From: Promethearchaeota archaeon
GTDB taxonomy: Archaea; Asgardarchaeota; Lokiarchaeia; Sigyniarchaeales; SOKP01
Length of the DNA: 36,401 nucleotides
NCBI GenBank assembly: GCA_018238625.1
Contig: JABCSY010000036.1
Span: forward strand, 1-36,401
Direction of reading: 5' to 3'
The notes under the pieces are model-generated. The model searched no databases. It had not been told where the DNA came from and saw only the letters and a program-made list of their open reading frames with translations. Shown here one piece after another: positions 1-7,741 of the stretch (positions are counted from its first letter, which is position 1; every line of letters starts with the position of its first letter). A program made the position numbers and the translations under genes.

Positions 1-341
1 TTACTGATAATTCTGGGGCAAAGATTGCACAAATAATTAACGTCGATCATGCAAAAACCCGTTTAAGAAGGTTGCCACAAGCTTCTGTGGGATCAGTTTG
101 CACAGTAACCGTTAAAAAAGGTCGTCCAGACTTACGTGGAACTATATTGAAAGCTGTAATCGTTAGACAAAAGATGATATTTAGACGAGTAGACGGCACG
201 AGATTGTCTTTTGAAGATAACGCAGGGGTTTTAATAACCAGGGAAGGCGATCCTAAAGGTACAGAAATTCGGGGACCAATCGCGAGGGAAGCTGCTGAAT
301 TATTTCCACGTTTAGCATCCATTTCTTCATTAATTATTTAA
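1..341 (+). CDS. rpl14p: Ribosomal protein uL14 (5' end cut by window edge)
   Basis: Large-subunit protein near the 3' end of 23S rRNA, part of an intersubunit bridge. The frame is open from position 3 and reads TDNSGAKIAQIINV, the usual uL14 N-terminal core, then GDPKGTEIRGPIAREAAE, the conserved GTRIFGPVAREL-type motif. About 112 residues are visible; only the first residues are missing. The internal ATG at 72 is not the start because the conserved protein continues upstream of it. First of a co-directional ribosomal operon; uL24 follows within about 25 bases. Identity is certain from sequence and neighbours. Confidence 0.97.
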   Translation, partial: TDNSGAKIAQIINVDHAKTRLRRLPQASVGSVCTVTVKKGRPDLRGTILKAVIVRQKMIFRRVDGTRLSFEDNAGVLITREGDPKGTEIRGPIAREAAELFPRLASISSLII

Positions 342-364
342 TTATGATCATAAGGTTAAAAAGT

Positions 365-796
365 ATGAAAGCAAAATCAAAACAGCCTAAAAAGCAACGG
401 AAAGCGTTATTTACTTATAAGAACCATCAAAGGTCAAAACTTTTATCAACAAGAGTCGCCGATTTTGTAAGAGACGAGTATGGAATTAGAACCCTTCCCC
501 TTAGAGTTGGTGATGGTGTTAAAGTTGTTAAGGGGGAATTCAAAGATTTTGAGGGAGAGGTTCTGGAGATCACGAGTAATCAGAGAGCAAAAATTAAGGA
601 AGCAACTTTTGATAAATCAGATGGAACTCAGTTTCATCCAGCTATTCACATATCGAATTTAATAATAACAAAATTTGCTAAAGAAAAAAAAATGGACCCC
701 TGGCGGGCAAGTATGATTGACAGGAAAGCCATTTTTGGATTAAGGGAAGACGAGTTAAGAGCTCCAAAAAAACTAAAAGAGGAGGAGGAGAAATAG
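365..796 (+). CDS. rpl24p: Ribosomal protein uL24
   Basis: Assembly-initiating large-subunit protein with a KOW domain (VGDGVKVVKGEFKDFEGEV, roughly residues 50-68), 143 residues with a charged Lys/Glu tail. I chose ATG 365 rather than the in-frame ATG 344: the protein then begins MKAKSKQPKKQRKALF as archaeal uL24 usually does, and an AAGGTT element lies about 7 bases upstream. Its TAG stop directly abuts the eS4 start, indicating translational coupling in the operon. Confidence 0.95.
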   Translation: MKAKSKQPKKQRKALFTYKNHQRSKLLSTRVADFVRDEYGIRTLPLRVGDGVKVVKGEFKDFEGEVLEITSNQRAKIKEATFDKSDGTQFHPAIHISNLIITKFAKEKKMDPWRASMIDRKAIFGLREDELRAPKKLKEEEEK

Positions 797-1549
797 ATGA
801 CTAGACATGGAGGTTCAAGAGCGTTAAAAAGACTCAACACGCCTAAATTTTTACAAATAAAAAGAAAGCATGGCAAGTTCTTTATGAAACCCTCATCTGG
901 GCCTCATCCGAGGAGATTCTGCTTACCTTTACTCCATATTGTCAGGGATCTTCTGAAGATAGTCGATAACCATAGAGAAGCGAAAAAATTGATAGGACTA
1001 GGTAATTTTAAGGTAGATGGAAGAGTAGTAAAAGATACAACATATCCAGTAGGTTTAATGGATGTGTTAAGTATAGAAAAAATGAATAAACATTATCGAA
1101 TTCTACCAGATTCTCACTATGGATTAATACTTCATGAAATAACTGAAGCAGAAAGTACTTTTAAATTATGTCGAATAACCCAAAAAACCACGATAAAGGG
1201 AGGACATATTCAATTAAACTTACACGATGGAAAAAACATTCTAATACGAGTTAAGGACCCAAGTAACACTAAAGAGGATATTTACAAAAGAATGGATGTT
1301 TTAAAAATTTCAATCCCAGAACAAGAAATTCTTAAAGTTTTAAAATTTAAAGAGGGAAATTTAGCGATCATCATGTCCGGGAAAAACATAGGACAATTAG
1401 GGAAAGTTATAAATATTTTAAAACGGTTTGGTCCGAAAGCAAGCACTGTATCTATACAACATAATTCTGAGCATACAGAAACGCTTTATGATTATACATT
1501 TATTATAGGGGAGGATCAATCCGAAATTAATTTACCAAAAATAGAATAA
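797..1549 (+). CDS. rps4e: Ribosomal protein eS4
   Basis: Small-subunit protein found only in archaea and eukaryotes. The 250 residues carry the S4e N-terminal signature (MTRHGGSRALKRLNTP), an S4-type RNA-binding region around residues 45-95 (LLKIVDNHREAKKLI) and a C-terminal KOW-like segment (EGNLAIIMSGKNIGQLGKV). Length fits the family. The ATG immediately follows the uL24 stop with no gap, and GGAGGAGG at the end of uL24 serves as Shine-Dalgarno. Standard archaeal position between uL24 and uL5. Confidence 0.97.
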   Translation: MTRHGGSRALKRLNTPKFLQIKRKHGKFFMKPSSGPHPRRFCLPLLHIVRDLLKIVDNHREAKKLIGLGNFKVDGRVVKDTTYPVGLMDVLSIEKMNKHYRILPDSHYGLILHEITEAESTFKLCRITQKTTIKGGHIQLNLHDGKNILIRVKDPSNTKEDIYKRMDVLKISIPEQEILKVLKFKEGNLAIIMSGKNIGQLGKVINILKRFGPKASTVSIQHNSEHTETLYDYTFIIGEDQSEINLPKIE

Positions 1550-1570
1550 AATAAAGAAGTGAATTCAATT

Positions 1571-2176
1571 ATGTCAGTCAAAGTAGCAAAAAAATCTCAG
1601 AAAAAATCACGAAAAGAACAAGAAAAGATATTTGAAGAGATGTGGACTCATCCAATGAAGAAACCTTACTTAGAAAAAGTGGTTCTAAATATTGGAGTTG
1701 GTGCTGGGGGTGAAGAGTTAGAAAGAGCCTATACGGTATTACAAACGATCTCTGGTAAAACTCCTGTAAAAACGCTTTCTAAGAAAAACGTAAAGGAATT
1801 CAACTTGCGTATAGGACGTCCAATTGGAACGATGGTAACTATACGGAGAAAAGAAGCTGAAAAATTGCTTAAACGACTTTTTGTTGTAAATAACGATAAA
1901 ATGTTAAGAAAAAGTTTCGATAATTATGGTAATTTTGGTTTTGGTATTGTTGAACACATTACCATTCCAGGAATAGAATACGATAACGAGATTGGCATCT
2001 GGGGTCTTGATGTTGTTGGTCGAATAGTTAGGCCAGGTATGAGAGTTAAATACCGAAGAAAAGGTCGAGCTAAAGTTCCTAAACATCATTACGTTTCTCG
2101 TGCGGAAGCTCAATATTTTTTAGAAAAAATTTTTGGAATCGAAATAGTAGAGAAATTAGAATTAGAATATATGTAA
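1571..2176 (+). CDS. rpl5p: Ribosomal protein uL5
   Basis: Binds 5S rRNA in the central protuberance. Seen: VVLNIGVGAGGEELERAYTV and the KRPIG-like FNLRIGRPIGTMVTIRR, both hallmark uL5 segments. ATG 1571 is preferred over an in-frame GTG at 1559 because AAGAAGTGA at 1554-1562 sits about 8 bases before it and would overlap the GTG. This gives 201 residues, including an N-terminal basic extension before the conserved core. Standard operon position before uS14. Confidence 0.95.
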   Translation: MSVKVAKKSQKKSRKEQEKIFEEMWTHPMKKPYLEKVVLNIGVGAGGEELERAYTVLQTISGKTPVKTLSKKNVKEFNLRIGRPIGTMVTIRRKEAEKLLKRLFVVNNDKMLRKSFDNYGNFGFGIVEHITIPGIEYDNEIGIWGLDVVGRIVRPGMRVKYRRKGRAKVPKHHYVSRAEAQYFLEKIFGIEIVEKLELEYM

Positions 2177-2200
2177 AGAAAAAAAATAGTTTTGATAATT

Positions 2201-2347
2201 ATGCCACAAGGTAAGATAGGTAAGGGTCAGAGAGAATGTCGGCGTTGCCATACACATAGAGGCGTTATAAGGAGGTATGGTTTATATATATGTCGTCGTT
2301 GTTTTTACGAGATTGGAAAAGAAATTGGATTTTATAGGTATGATTAA
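2201..2347 (+). CDS. rps14p: Ribosomal protein uS14, zinc-binding form
   Basis: A 48-residue small-subunit head protein. Translation from ATG 2201 reads MPQGKIGKGQRECRRCHTHR and ends GFYRYD before TAA. Two CxxC pairs (C13/C16 and C31/C34) form the zinc site of the archaeal/eukaryotic S14 (S29e-like) form. Length and position between uL5 and uS8 are exactly as in other archaea. Easily missed because of its size. Confidence 0.96.
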   Translation: MPQGKIGKGQRECRRCHTHRGVIRRYGLYICRRCFYEIGKEIGFYRYD

Positions 2348-2357
2348 AATTAGAAAT

Positions 2358-2363
2358 GAGGTG
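2358..2363 (+). promoter_or_regulatory. Shine-Dalgarno site that decides the uS8 start
   Basis: GAGGTG matches six consecutive bases of the AGGAGGTGAT complement of the archaeal 16S rRNA 3' end. It lies 6 bases before the ATA at 2370 but 27 bases before the first in-frame ATG (2391), so it supports initiation at ATA. Confidence 0.75.
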
Positions 2364-2369
2364 TAAAAA

Positions 2370-2753
2370 ATAGCAAACACACTTGCCGATATGTGCAACA
2401 ATCTTAAGAACGCAGAAAGAGCGAGAAAAAAAGAAGCAATAATTAACCCTGCTTCGAAATTAACACAAAAGGTTCTTCGCATCTTCCAGCAGCACGCATA
2501 TATTGGAGAATTTGAGAGATATGACGATGGAAGGCAAGGAAAGTTTAAAATTGCCCTATTAGGTAAAATAAACCACTGTGCTGGTTTATTGAGGCTAAAC
2601 TATAAAACTAATCAATATGAATCGCTAGAAAGAAGGTTGCTTCCAGCGCCAGGGTTAGGAATAATTGTATTAACCACTAACCAAGGTATTATGACCATGA
2701 AAGAAGCAGAAGAAAAACATATTGGTGGCATGACTTTATGTTATATTTATTAA
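2370..2753 (+). CDS. rps8p: Ribosomal protein uS8, apparent AUA start
   Basis: 16S-binding small-subunit protein. The conserved body is clear: NLKNAERARKKEAIINPASK, IGEFERYDDGRQGKF and the C-terminal IGGMTLCYIY. The first ATG (2391) would remove LADMCNN, which aligns with the LADALKSINNAE-type N-terminus of archaeal and eukaryotic S8. Reading upstream gives ATA-GCA-AAC-ACA-CTT-GCC-GAT, i.e. (M)ANTLAD, with an in-frame stop two codons before the ATA and no ATG, GTG or TTG between. A perfect GAGGTG is 6 bases upstream. I therefore start at ATA, giving 127 residues. Alternatives are a sequencing error (ATG to ATA) or a shortened product from 2391. Confidence 0.88.
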   Translation: MANTLADMCNNLKNAERARKKEAIINPASKLTQKVLRIFQQHAYIGEFERYDDGRQGKFKIALLGKINHCAGLLRLNYKTNQYESLERRLLPAPGLGIIVLTTNQGIMTMKEAEEKHIGGMTLCYIY

Positions 2754-2775
2754 TATTGAAAGAAGGTAATAGTAA

Positions 2776-3354
2776 ATGGTTAAAGTAGCATTTTATAAGG
2801 AAGATATGGAAATTCCGGAAGGAGTGAAAGTTACACTTGATGGAAATCATCATATTACTGTAAAAGGACCCAACGGAAAAATAACAAAAGATTTCTCTCA
2901 TGTGAGAGGTATAAAGGTCTCAATTGAAGGGAATAAAATTTATTTTTCTACAAACTTTCCAAAAAGTGGAACTCTCGCCTTGACTAAGACTATTATCAAC
3001 TTAATTAAAAATTTAATAATCGGGGTTCAAACAAATTATAAATATATTTGTAAAGTGTGCTATAGTCATTTTCCATGCACTGTTGAAGTGAAGCCTGATA
3101 AGAAAGAAATACATGTGGTTAATTTTCTTGGAGAAAGAGCACCAAGAGTTACACATTATTTAGATAATGTAGAAGTTAAGGTTGAAGGCGAAGATGTTAT
3201 ATTAATTGGACCCGATAAAGAAACATTGGGGCAAACAGCGGCAAATATACAAAGATGCTGTAGAATTAGGAAGAAAGATCCAAGAGTTTTTCAAGATGGT
3301 GTATACCTCTACAAAAGACAGATTGGAGAAGAAGTTACTTGGGAAATAAAATAA
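2776..3354 (+). CDS. rpl6p: Ribosomal protein uL6
   Basis: Large-subunit protein near the sarcin-ricin loop and factor-binding site. The 192 residues contain two repeated uL6 domains: the first with VTLDGNHHITVKGPNGKITKDF, the second with VILIGPDKETLGQTAANIQ and the conserved RKKDPRVFQDGVYLY C-terminal motif. Archaeal-type length. Start is ATG 2776 preceded by an AAGGTAATAG element. Standard position before eL32. Confidence 0.97.
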   Translation: MVKVAFYKEDMEIPEGVKVTLDGNHHITVKGPNGKITKDFSHVRGIKVSIEGNKIYFSTNFPKSGTLALTKTIINLIKNLIIGVQTNYKYICKVCYSHFPCTVEVKPDKKEIHVVNFLGERAPRVTHYLDNVEVKVEGEDVILIGPDKETLGQTAANIQRCCRIRKKDPRVFQDGVYLYKRQIGEEVTWEIK

Positions 3355-3369
3355 ATTGAGGTAATAACG

Positions 3370-3834
3370 ATGGAACAAAAAAGATTAATAGAACTCAGGA
3401 AAAAAATGAATAAAAAACGACCCTCCTTTAGACGTGTAGAATCGTGGAGATATGTGAGAGTAAAAGATCCGTGGAGAAAGGCTAGAGGGATCGATTCACG
3501 AACTCGAATAAAATCTAAATCTGGTGTTAAATCTCCATCAATGGGGTATAGAGGTCCCAAAAAAGTTCGAGGACTTCATCCATCTGGATATGTAGAAGTA
3601 AGAGTTGTCACCATTAACGATATAAAAGGTTTAAATAACAAAAAACACGCACTAAAAATATCTGGTAAATTAGGTGTTAAAAAAAGAATAGTTTTAATTG
3701 ATTACGCTCAAAGTAGAGGATTTAAAGTTCTTAATTTAGGGATTTCTCAAAAAGAATTAGAAGGATTAGAAGCAATGTTAGAATCGTCTGTTGATGATCT
3801 ATACGACGAGGATTTACTTGACGATGAGGATTAG
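3370..3834 (+). CDS. rpl32e: Ribosomal protein eL32
   Basis: Archaeal/eukaryotic large-subunit protein, 154 residues. Seen: FRRVESWRYVRVKDPWRKARGIDSRTR, SPSMGYRGPKKVRGLHPSG and a C-terminal acidic tail (SSVDDLYDEDLLDDED). The tail is longer and more acidic than I expect for this family. The ATG follows GAGGTAAT at a proper spacing. Standard spc-operon position between uL6 and eL19. Confidence 0.95.
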   Translation: MEQKRLIELRKKMNKKRPSFRRVESWRYVRVKDPWRKARGIDSRTRIKSKSGVKSPSMGYRGPKKVRGLHPSGYVEVRVVTINDIKGLNNKKHALKISGKLGVKKRIVLIDYAQSRGFKVLNLGISQKELEGLEAMLESSVDDLYDEDLLDDED

Positions 3835-3875
3835 AAAGAATACTTATAATTAATAATAGATTTGTGTGATAAAAA

Positions 3876-4334
3876 ATGAGTTTAAAAGCCCAAAAAAGAA
3901 TGGCTGCAGAAATTTTAAAATGTGGGGAAAATCGAGTGTATTGCGATCCTTATTTAATCGATGAGATTAAAATGGCAATTACTCGACAGGATATCCGAAA
4001 TTTAATTAAAGAAGGAATAATTCAGAAAAAATATAAAAAAGGAAACTCAAAATATAGGAAAAATGCCCACCACGAAAGAAAGAAAAAAGGTAGGGGTAGA
4101 GGATTAGGCAAAAGAAAGGGAACTAAAGGTGCAAGAACTCCAAAGAAAAAAGCTTGGATGAAACGCATTCGTCCTCAAAGACGAGAATTGAAGAAGTTGA
4201 GAGATAGAAAATTAATTACTACAGCAACATATAGAAAGCTGTACAAAAACGCTAAGGGTGGAATGTTTAATAGCGTCGCTCAAATGAACCGTCATATTAA
4301 AGAAAAAGAATTAATCAAGAGAGGTAGGTCGTAA
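3876..4334 (+). CDS. rpl19e: Ribosomal protein eL19
   Basis: Mostly helical, very basic large-subunit protein of 152 residues. Seen: AAEILKCGENRVYCDPYLIDEI near the N-terminus, GRGRGLGKRKGTKGARTPKK in the middle, and the YRKLYKNAKGGMFNS helix. The stop directly abuts the uL18 ATG. Archaeal/eukaryotic-specific family. Confidence 0.97.
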   Translation: MSLKAQKRMAAEILKCGENRVYCDPYLIDEIKMAITRQDIRNLIKEGIIQKKYKKGNSKYRKNAHHERKKKGRGRGLGKRKGTKGARTPKKKAWMKRIRPQRRELKKLRDRKLITTATYRKLYKNAKGGMFNSVAQMNRHIKEKELIKRGRS

Positions 4335-4928
4335 ATGGCAAAAGGACCGAGATATCGTCGATCTAATCGAAGGAGAGAGGAAGGAAAAACAAATTACCAT
4401 AGGAGATTAAGGTTAATAAAATCAAAGAAGTTAAGAGTTGTAATTAGGGCTTCGAACAATCACATTATTGTCCAAATTATTCAATCTAAATTCGGTGGCG
4501 ATAAAGTTTTAGTCTCTGCCCATTCTACGGAATTAACCTCAAAATTCGGATGGAAAGCAAATACCGGAAATGTTCCAGCAGCATATTTAACTGGTTTTTT
4601 AGCAGGTTTAAGGGCTAAAAAACAAAATATTGATGAAGCTATTCTCGATTTAGGTGTCTTTTACCATAGAATTCGAGTTCTCGCGGCTTTTAAAGGTATT
4701 TTAAAATCAGAATTAAAAGTACCTCATAAGGAAAGCTTTTTTCCAGACAATTTAGAGGAACGAATTACTGGGGCTCAAATAGAAAAATTTGCTAATCTTC
4801 TAAAAAGCGAGAATCCAGAAAAATACGATCAAATTTTCTCAGGTTATCTGAAGAAAAATAAAATAAATCCATTAAAAATGAGTCAAATTGTTTCGAATAC
4901 ATTCAAAACAATTGAAAATAATGCTTAA
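4335..4928 (+). CDS. rpl18p: Ribosomal protein uL18
   Basis: 5S rRNA-binding central-protuberance protein in the long archaeal/eukaryotic (L5e-like) form, 197 residues. Seen: TNYHRRLRLIKSKKLRVVIR, the GWKANTGNVPAAYLTGFLAG segment and FKGILKSELKVPH. ATG starts on the base after the eL19 stop, so the pair is probably translationally coupled. Confidence 0.96.
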   Translation: MAKGPRYRRSNRRREEGKTNYHRRLRLIKSKKLRVVIRASNNHIIVQIIQSKFGGDKVLVSAHSTELTSKFGWKANTGNVPAAYLTGFLAGLRAKKQNIDEAILDLGVFYHRIRVLAAFKGILKSELKVPHKESFFPDNLEERITGAQIEKFANLLKSENPEKYDQIFSGYLKKNKINPLKMSQIVSNTFKTIENNA

Positions 4929-4942
4929 ATAAGTGAGTTAAA

Positions 4943-5599
4943 ATGAGTCAACAAAGAAATCAAAGGAAAAGACAAGATCAAAGACAAAGAAAACCAAGAA
5001 ATCCTACCGAAGGTTGGGTTCCAAAAACGCGCTTGGGCGAATTAGTTAAAGAAGGGCTAATCACATTAGAAAAAATATTTGCTAATAATCTAATTGTCAA
5101 GGAGAAACAAATTATTGATATTCTCCTACCACAATTAAATGAGAGCGTGGTTTCTATTTCCATGGTACAACAAATGACTGCTAGTGGTCAACGATCTAGA
5201 TTCAAAGCAGTTGTACTTGTCGGGACGGATGGCTTTATTGGTGTGGGCTCAGCAAAGTCACGAGAAGTAGGACCAGCAATAAGAAAGGCAATTGATAGAG
5301 CAAAGCTTTCTGTTATACCCGTTCTTAGAGGTTGTGGTAGTAAAGAATGTGGTTGTGGTCATACTCACAGCGTACCATTTAAAGTAGATGGAAAATGTGG
5401 TTCTGTGAAAATACGATTGATTCCGGCACCACAAGGAGTGGGATTAGCTTGTGCAGATAAAGTTAAACAAGTATTAAAATTAGCCGGTATCGAAGATATC
5501 TGGAGCAAAACTTTCGGTGATACTAGAACAAGCGAAAATCTTGTAAAAGCTACTGTTACCGCACTTAAAAATGCTCACAAATTTAATTTCAATTTATAG
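4943..5599 (+). CDS. rps5p: Ribosomal protein uS5
   Basis: Small-subunit protein involved in decoding fidelity. The double-stranded RNA-binding S5 domain (VSISMVQQMTASGQRSRFKA) is followed by GVGSAKSREVGPAIRKAI and the archaeal/eukaryotic insertion RGCGSKECGCGHTHSVPF, then LIPAPQGVGLACADKVKQVL. The 218 residues fit the archaeal form. GTGAG lies 6-10 bases before the ATG. Confidence 0.97.
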   Translation: MSQQRNQRKRQDQRQRKPRNPTEGWVPKTRLGELVKEGLITLEKIFANNLIVKEKQIIDILLPQLNESVVSISMVQQMTASGQRSRFKAVVLVGTDGFIGVGSAKSREVGPAIRKAIDRAKLSVIPVLRGCGSKECGCGHTHSVPFKVDGKCGSVKIRLIPAPQGVGLACADKVKQVLKLAGIEDIWSKTFGDTRTSENLVKATVTALKNAHKFNFNL

Positions 5600-5618
5600 A
5601 TTATGAGTGGTGTATATG

Positions 5619-6152
5619 ATGGCTGAAAATGAAGTTATAGTTAGAAAAAAACCTAAAATAAAAAAACCGAAACCTCCTGTCCTGTACTTCGCAGTTCGTA
5701 TAAGAGGCGCAATAGGAATGAAACGCGTAATTTTAGACACATTAAAAATGTTGAGAATGCATAGGGTTAACCATGGAGTTCTTATTTGGGGTGATGTAAG
5801 CTATGTTGGTATGCTTAAAAAATGTAAAGATTATATAGCTTATGGTGAAATCAACGAAAAAACATTGTTGAGATTATTGAGAGCAAGAGGGAAAGTTGAA
5901 GGAAATAAACCACTCACAGACGAACATATTAAAAATTTAACAAAATATAAGGATTTAAAAGAACTTACTAAAGCTTTAATATCTGGAGAAATTCAATACA
6001 AAACGAATGATATTTCTAAGATTAAACCCGTGTTTCGATTGCACCCTCCAAGGAAAGGGCATCGCGGTACGATTAAAAAACATTATCGTGAAGGTGGCAC
6101 CTTGGGATATGTAGAGCAATATATTAATGAGATAATTCATAAAATGATATAA
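5619..6152 (+). CDS. rpl30p: Ribosomal protein uL30
   Basis: Large-subunit protein in the long archaeal/eukaryotic (L7-like) form, 177 residues. Seen: YFAVRIRGAIGMKRVILDTLKMLRMHRVNHGVLI, and a C-terminal KPVFRLHPPRKGHRGTIKKH motif. Possible starts are GTG 5607, ATG 5616 and ATG 5619. GGTG at 5609-5612 is about 6 bases before ATG 5619, which is preferred. Between uS5 and uL15 as usual. Confidence 0.94.
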   Translation: MAENEVIVRKKPKIKKPKPPVLYFAVRIRGAIGMKRVILDTLKMLRMHRVNHGVLIWGDVSYVGMLKKCKDYIAYGEINEKTLLRLLRARGKVEGNKPLTDEHIKNLTKYKDLKELTKALISGEIQYKTNDISKIKPVFRLHPPRKGHRGTIKKHYREGGTLGYVEQYINEIIHKMI

Positions 6153-6173
6153 TTAGAAAGGTGAAATAAAAAT

Positions 6174-6653
6174 ATGCGAAAATTCCCAAAAAAAGTTAGA
6201 AAAATGAGAGGGACCCGTACACATGGATATGGAAGGGTAGGGCAACATCGAAAAGCAGGTCAAAGAGCCGGAAAAGGTAAAACAACTCAATGGAAGAAAA
6301 GTAAAAAATCTTATTATCTCAAGCAAAAAGAACTTGGGTTCCCAGACCCAGATTGGGATTTTGGAAAACGAGGTTTTAAAAGGCCACAAGATATTAATCG
6401 TATTTATCAAGTAAACGCTCTAAATGTAAAAGATTTAGATTCAAAAATAGAGGAATTGACTAAAAATAACATAGCCTCAAAATCGGGAAATACTTATACG
6501 ATTGATTTGAAAGAAATAAATATTCAAAAAATCTTAGGTCGTGGAGAAATTAATAAAAAAATTAATATTTCAGTTAAGAAAGCTTCAAAAAGAGCTATTG
6601 AGAAAATCGAGTCTGCTGGCGGAAAAGTAACGCTTCTTTCTGAAGCAAAATAG
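6174..6653 (+). CDS. rpl15p: Ribosomal protein uL15
   Basis: Large-subunit assembly protein, 159 residues. Seen: the glycine- and basic-rich N-terminus (KVRKMRGTRTHGYGRVGQHRKAGQRAGKGK), the FGKRGFKRPQ segment and the C-terminal ISVKKASKRAIEKIESAGGK. AAGGTGA is the Shine-Dalgarno. In most archaea the next gene would be secY; here the operon ends and a convergent gene follows, and secY is found inverted at 28050-29504. Confidence 0.97.
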   Translation: MRKFPKKVRKMRGTRTHGYGRVGQHRKAGQRAGKGKTTQWKKSKKSYYLKQKELGFPDPDWDFGKRGFKRPQDINRIYQVNALNVKDLDSKIEELTKNNIASKSGNTYTIDLKEINIQKILGRGEINKKINISVKKASKRAIEKIESAGGKVTLLSEAK

Positions 6654-6661
6654 TTAACTCA

Positions 6662-6690
6662 TTATTTTTTTGTATATCTTTTGTATTTTT
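6662..6690 (+). terminator. T-rich terminator after the ribosomal operon
   Basis: A run of seven T (6665-6671) followed by further T-rich blocks lies directly downstream of uL15 and before the convergent gene at 6713. Archaeal RNA polymerase terminates at such U-tracts without a stable hairpin, so this is the probable operon end. Confidence 0.6.
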
Positions 6691-6712
6691 GTTTGTTAGG
6701 AATTAGTAGAAT

Positions 6713-7432
6713 TTAATCTAATAATTTTATAATTAGTTGAATTAATCCAGGTAATAAAAATATAAATCCTAAAATGTTTCCAACTAAATGAATCGATGTA
6801 AATATTATACCAGAAAGATAGGACGCGATAAAATATTCTACCGCAATAGAAACTATAAGACCCCCGAATAAAGTGCTTAAAATATCATATATAAAAGTAA
6901 TTGACGCACCTAAAACTCCAAATATTAACATTATTTGAAAAACATACAAATCTTCCCTTGGCTTAAAATATTTTTTGTTGCATAAAAAATCTCTCGTAAG
7001 CCCACCTAACGCTCCGGTTAAAGAATAATGCGTTAACTGGTAAAAGAAAAGTGGCGGCGGTGAAGGTCCGAATGGATTAAAAAATGTAAATATGATTGAA
7101 CTTAACAGCCCAACTATGGCTCCATCCTTTTTGTTCATAACGAAACCAGCTAAAAAGACCATCAAAGTAAAAATCTCAATGTTGGGAATATACGCCAACA
7201 TATATCCTAAGACAACTGCTAAAGCTGAGAATGTACCTATTAACGCAATTCGAAAATTCTTTTTTTCTAACCAAACTGATTGATTAACTTTTTCAATCTC
7301 TTCGCTTCCACTATTGTTTTCAAATGAAATATGCGATTTTTCATGTTCTTTAGATACTTCTGAATCAATACACATCTCAATTATTATTCCTTCTTTGTTT
7401 GGTAAAATTTTATTATAGTTTAGATATTTCAA
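6713..7432 (-). CDS. ECF-transporter S-component-like membrane protein
   Basis: A 239-residue protein with a roughly 55-residue hydrophilic cytoplasmic N-terminus (many Glu and Ser), then about six hydrophobic segments. Features typical of energy-coupling-factor substrate-binding (S) components: an early TM helix, then IPNIEIFTLMVFLAGFVMNKKDGAIVGLLSSII and FNPFGPSPPPLFFYQLTHYSLTGALGG. That pattern suggests vitamin or micronutrient uptake, but the substrate cannot be read from sequence. No ATPase or T component is nearby, as for group II ECF systems. A shorter start at Met20 (7375) is possible; neither start has a strong Shine-Dalgarno. Convergent with the ribosomal operon. Confidence 0.7.
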   Translation of the reverse strand: MKYLNYNKILPNKEGIIIEMCIDSEVSKEHEKSHISFENNSGSEEIEKVNQSVWLEKKNFRIALIGTFSALAVVLGYMLAYIPNIEIFTLMVFLAGFVMNKKDGAIVGLLSSIIFTFFNPFGPSPPPLFFYQLTHYSLTGALGGLTRDFLCNKKYFKPREDLYVFQIMLIFGVLGASITFIYDILSTLFGGLIVSIAVEYFIASYLSGIIFTSIHLVGNILGFIFLLPGLIQLIIKLLD

Positions 7433-7741
7433 AACTATTTGTATAAAATTGGGTTAATTAATTATTAATTTAAAATCTTATGAATTCAAATATTTAAAAT
7501 TGTAAGGTTTACAAGATATTTTATTGAATTTTACATTGATCCAAACTAAATTCTCGAGCTTATCTCTCTATTAATAAATAGCCGTGAATAATCTATAAAT
7601 ATCTCTTCTTAACTCCATTTAGATCTGAGATCAATTATAGGAATTCTAACCTAGGTCTTCTTTCCTACAAATTTTTTAATCATCTTATATATTATATGAT
7701 AACTACAAACAAATTTACTAAAACTGCAAAAAATTGATCTT
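7433..7741. other. Divergent intergenic region, no gene seen
   Basis: 309 AT-rich bases between divergent genes. They contain TATA-like elements such as CTATAAATATC near 7589 and a TATATATTATATGA-like element near 7684, plausible promoters for the rightward gene at 7742. No coding frame or RNA gene was recognised. Confidence 0.5.

Noticed and set aside
2340..2391. An intron in the uS8 5' end joining ATG 2356 to the conserved frame
   Set aside because: No BHB-like pairing was found, and GAGGTG overlapping that ATG fits a Shine-Dalgarno better.
2391..2753. uS8 starting at the first ATG
   Set aside because: It removes conserved N-terminal residues and is 27 bases from the Shine-Dalgarno. Kept only as an alternative in the uS8 entry.
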